From NCBI GenBank assembly GCA_004298405.1, contig SCSL01000034.1, positions 1 through 15,277 on the forward strand: a DNA stretch of 15,277 nucleotides, read 5' to 3'. This document shows, in pieces, positions 13,769-15,277 of the stretch. The position numbers and the translations under genes are program-made. The notes under the pieces are model-generated. The model ran no database searches and was not told the DNA's origin. It saw only the letters and a list, made by a program, of their open reading frames with translations. Within the stretch, counting starts at the first letter, position 1. Every line of letters starts with the position of its first letter. Source of the DNA: Patescibacteria group bacterium. Its GTDB lineage: Bacteria > Patescibacteriota > Patescibacteriia > UBA9934 > GWF2-40-263.

Positions 13769-13941
13769 AAATGAACATGGTCGGCCTCTTTGCGCACTTT
13801 TCGTTGATACTTCACCGCATCAATCTTCCTCTTCTTCCACATCCCACGAATCGCTTCCCATGCATCGACTTCGGCCTGTTGGATCTTTGTGTGGCTCACG
13901 CGTCGAGACTTCACTTGTTGTTTTACTGCAGTAATAGTCAT
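13765..13941 (-). CDS. Probable antitoxin of the PIN toxin
   Basis: This 58-aa basic, helical protein (MTITAVKQQVKSRRVSHTKI..., then AWEAIRGMWKKRKIDAVKYQRK) overlaps the toxin gene by 4 nt. A short beta start (MTITA) followed by helices and a charged tail fits an antitoxin with a DNA-binding N-terminus and a toxin-wrapping C-terminus, but I do not recognise a named family (AbrB, RHH and Phd are not evident). The ATG at 13941 is chosen over a TTG at 13947 because the promoter -10 box lies 10 nt before it. No SD. Assignment rests mainly on size and position. Confidence 0.75.
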   Translation of the reverse strand: MTITAVKQQVKSRRVSHTKIQQAEVDAWEAIRGMWKKRKIDAVKYQRKVRKEADHVHL

Positions 13942-13951
13942 ATCCAAAATT

Positions 13952-13981
13952 AGCTTACCATGCTCCCCACCCCCCAGACAA
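13952..13981 (-). promoter_or_regulatory. Candidate promoter of the TA-pheST unit
   Basis: On the minus strand TTGTCT (13976-13981) is followed after 18 nt by TAAGCT (13952-13957) in the extended form TGGTAAGCT. The ATG of the antitoxin is 10 nt from the -10 box. The spacer holds a G-run. Since rseP ends only 7 nt before, transcription from rseP may also read through. Confidence 0.45.
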
Positions 13982-13987
13982 ACACTC

Positions 13988-15103
13988 TTAAATCCTAATC
14001 ATCGATGTAATCGCTCCCCAAATTTGATCACCGAAGGTTACGAAATCTTTGTAGGTGACAAGAACTACCAACACCATCAGCAGCATGAACCCTAAGTTAT
14101 GCACGGCGACTTCTACTCGTTGATTCACCGCGCGACCGCGGAGTTTCTCGATGAGTAAAAACAAGATGCGTCCACCGTCAAGCGCTGGGAATGGCAGTAC
14201 GTTGATGATCGCCAGATTGATCGAAAGCACGGCGGTAAACTGAAGAAGGTAAATAAGTCCCATGGCCGCGACTTGGCCGGTCATGACCGCGATGCCGACC
14301 GGACCAGAAAGATCAACGGCGACTTCTTGGCGCACGACCAGGTCTACAATAAGTCCACCGAACGCTTTCAAAATCTCAACCGTGAACTGGTACGTTGTAT
14401 AAACACCTTGGCCGATCGCGTAGAAGAATGGATAGGACACAAAGCCCGTGGAAACAAACGCAATCCCCACGCCAGTCGTGTCCACGCTTTCCAAGTATTC
14501 ACTCGTTAGTGTATGGGTCTCATAGGTTCCATCCGTCTTGTTCACTAACACATCGACACCTTCCGCCGCATGCTGGGCAAAATAATCGCGTGCTTCCACA
14601 TCACTGGTGACAATCGTCCCATCCAACGATTCGATTACGTCACCCGTCATCACGCCGGCTTCCGCCGCAGGTGAGCCCTCTACCACTTGCATGACGCTGA
14701 TCTCCTGCGATTCCACACGTGCCGAGGCAGGTAATGACTCGTCGATGATACTGGGGAGTCCGACCATGTACCCGATCGAGAACAACACTGAAGCAAGTAC
14801 GAGGTTCATCGCAACACCCGCGATCAGCACCACGAATCGCTTCCACGCTTTCTTGGATGCAAAGCTATCCGCATCATGTGCTTGCTCGCCACTCTCCCCT
14901 TTGATCTTCACAAACCCTCCCAGCGGAATCCAGTTGATCGAGTACACCGTGTCACCGCGCTTCACGCCCCACAGTCGAGGAGGAAAGCCAAATCCAAACT
15001 CCTCAACCTTCATGCCCATGCGCTTGGCCATCACAAAATGCCCAAGCTCATGCGCAAACACGAGGAGCGAGAGGACGATGATGAATAAAAAAAGTGTTCC
15101 CAT
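13988..15103 (-). CDS. rseP: Site-2 intramembrane metalloprotease, RseP/M50 family
   Basis: The enzyme cuts membrane-bound substrates within the bilayer; in E. coli RseP releases sigmaE from its anti-sigma factor, but the substrate here is unknown. The 371-aa protein has TM1 (about 3-20) with the zinc motif HELGH (H18, E19, H22), a second TM near 90-115, a PDZ domain (about 120-200, with VEGSPAAEAGVMTGDVIESLDG), and C-terminal TM helices. NVLPFPALDGGR (D309 is the third zinc ligand) lies in the second-last membrane region, followed by a last TM (about 335-352). All catalytic residues are present. The start is the ATG at 15103; a TTG four codons upstream is less likely. A consensus-like promoter lies 11 nt upstream, giving a very short leader. 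Confidence 0.95.
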   Translation of the reverse strand: MGTLFLFIIVLSLLVFAHELGHFVMAKRMGMKVEEFGFGFPPRLWGVKRGDTVYSINWIPLGGFVKIKGESGEQAHDADSFASKKAWKRFVVLIAGVAMNLVLASVLFSIGYMVGLPSIIDESLPASARVESQEISVMQVVEGSPAAEAGVMTGDVIESLDGTIVTSDVEARDYFAQHAAEGVDVLVNKTDGTYETHTLTSEYLESVDTTGVGIAFVSTGFVSYPFFYAIGQGVYTTYQFTVEILKAFGGLIVDLVVRQEVAVDLSGPVGIAVMTGQVAAMGLIYLLQFTAVLSINLAIINVLPFPALDGGRILFLLIEKLRGRAVNQRVEVAVHNLGFMLLMVLVVLVTYKDFVTFGDQIWGAITSMIRI

Positions 15104-15114
15104 AAATCGACTCA

Positions 15115-15143
15115 ATAATACTGAATTTTACTCGGATCAGCAA
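15115..15143 (-). promoter_or_regulatory. Sigma70-type promoter of rseP
   Basis: On the minus strand TTGCTG (15138-15143), a 17-nt spacer, then TATTAT (15115-15120). The -10 box ends 11 nt before the ATG at 15103, so the leader would be about 4-5 nt. The presumed insertion-sequence end lies 16 nt upstream of the -35 box. Confidence 0.65.
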
Positions 15144-15158
15144 ATAGACTGAAGAGTC

Positions 15159-15277
15159 TGTTAGATAAAGTTGAAAACCGGACTCGTTAAAGTTCAAAAC
15201 CGGACTGCTGGCAGGTCGTCGTACTTTACTGTCTGGACTCCGACGAGTGTTCCTTTGAACCACATTCTCACCTCCGT
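15159..15277 (-). mobile_element. Left end of a probable insertion sequence (extends beyond window)
   Basis: From TGTTAGAT at 15159 inward there are two near-identical 22-bp units: AAAGTTGAAAACCGGACT (15167-15184) and AAAGTTCAAAACCGGACT (15189-15206), one mismatch, 22-bp period. Repeated sub-terminal sites of this type and a TG terminal dinucleotide are known for IS21- and IS481-like elements. A minus-strand reading frame ends inside the second repeat, as transposase genes often do. The other end and the target duplication are outside the window, so the call is partial. An AGACT-gaag-AGTCT hairpin at 15146-15159 touches the boundary. Confidence 0.55.
15194..15277 (-). CDS. C-terminal end of a probable DDE transposase (partial)
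   Basis: The 27 residues before a TGA at 15194-15196 read TEVRMWFKGTLVGVQTVKYD and end LPAVRF. The V-R-x-W-F...LVGVQ...F pattern resembles the small beta-barrel end of integrase-type (rve/DDE) transposases of IS21/IS481-like elements. This is recognition by pattern, not by a search. The frame enters from the right edge. GGAGGTGAG precedes the in-frame ATG at 15265, so a separate 23-aa peptide is a less likely alternative. The stop lies in the terminal repeat of the element. Confidence 0.5.
   Translation of the reverse strand, partial: TEVRMWFKGTLVGVQTVKYDDLPAVRF

Noticed and set aside
12345..13990. T-box or Phe-leader attenuator before pheST
   Set aside because: No T-box consensus, Phe-rich leader peptide or competing hairpins are visible; the genes are packed with overlaps.
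15166..15209. Two 22-bp repeats as a CRISPR array
   Set aside because: The units are directly adjacent with no spacers between them, only two copies exist, and no cas gene is present.
15048..15263. 71-codon minus-strand frame covering the rseP start
   Set aside because: It overlaps the rseP N-terminus and promoter in another frame and crosses the IS-like end; the neighbouring frame with a transposase-like C-terminus fits better.
1..15277. tRNA or rRNA genes
   Set aside because: No cloverleaf-forming stretch with a GGTTCGA-type T-loop or rRNA-like sequence was noticed; a dedicated covariance-model scan was not possible.

Overview
The window looks like a chromosomal segment of a Candidatus Patescibacteria (CPR) bacterium, probably of the Parcubacteria side (Uhrbacteria/Magasanikbacteria-like). 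The reasons are compact gene packing, mostly missing Shine-Dalgarno sites, a membrane-anchored protein with a baseplate-J-like repeat, a TGS-less ThrRS, and small GC-rich palindromes between and inside genes. TGA is used as a normal stop, so the code is standard. The placement is inferred from gene style; no marker phylogeny was possible.

Left accessory part (1-1385). A possible C-terminal gene end lies on the + strand. Two tandem paralogous minus-strand genes of unknown function (763-1233, then 166-630) follow, each with the same strong ribosome binding site and its own hairpin terminator. A divergent promoter region (about 1234-1385) with a 12-bp-period repeat separates them from a two-gene + strand operon of charged, helical proteins (1386-2111 and 2149-2505). 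That operon ends at a bidirectional terminator facing thrS.

Core part (2571-13768, all minus strand). Read in the direction of transcription: a VapBC-like toxin-antitoxin pair, pheS, pheT, a one-TM small protein, a terminator, a 74-aa unknown gene, dnaE, the anchored baseplate-J-like protein, a terminator, and thrS. This block joins aminoacylation (ThrRS, PheRS alpha and beta) with the replicative polymerase. The PIN toxin gene reaches pheS through a possible GTGA overlap, and pheS and pheT are 1 nt apart.

Right part (13988-15277). A site-2 protease (rseP-like) has a good sigma70-type promoter. Just upstream is what looks like the end of an insertion sequence: two 22-bp direct repeats and the last codons of a transposase.

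Most notable points: (1) one palindrome family acts as intergenic terminators and also sits in frame inside pheT, with a second palindrome type inserted elsewhere in pheT; (2) several promoters have their -10 box only 8-11 nt from the ATG, suggesting leaderless mRNAs, while the left paralogs carry perfect SD sites; (3) the DnaE PHP domain has lost most metal ligands; (4) a TA module is built into the pheST transcription unit.
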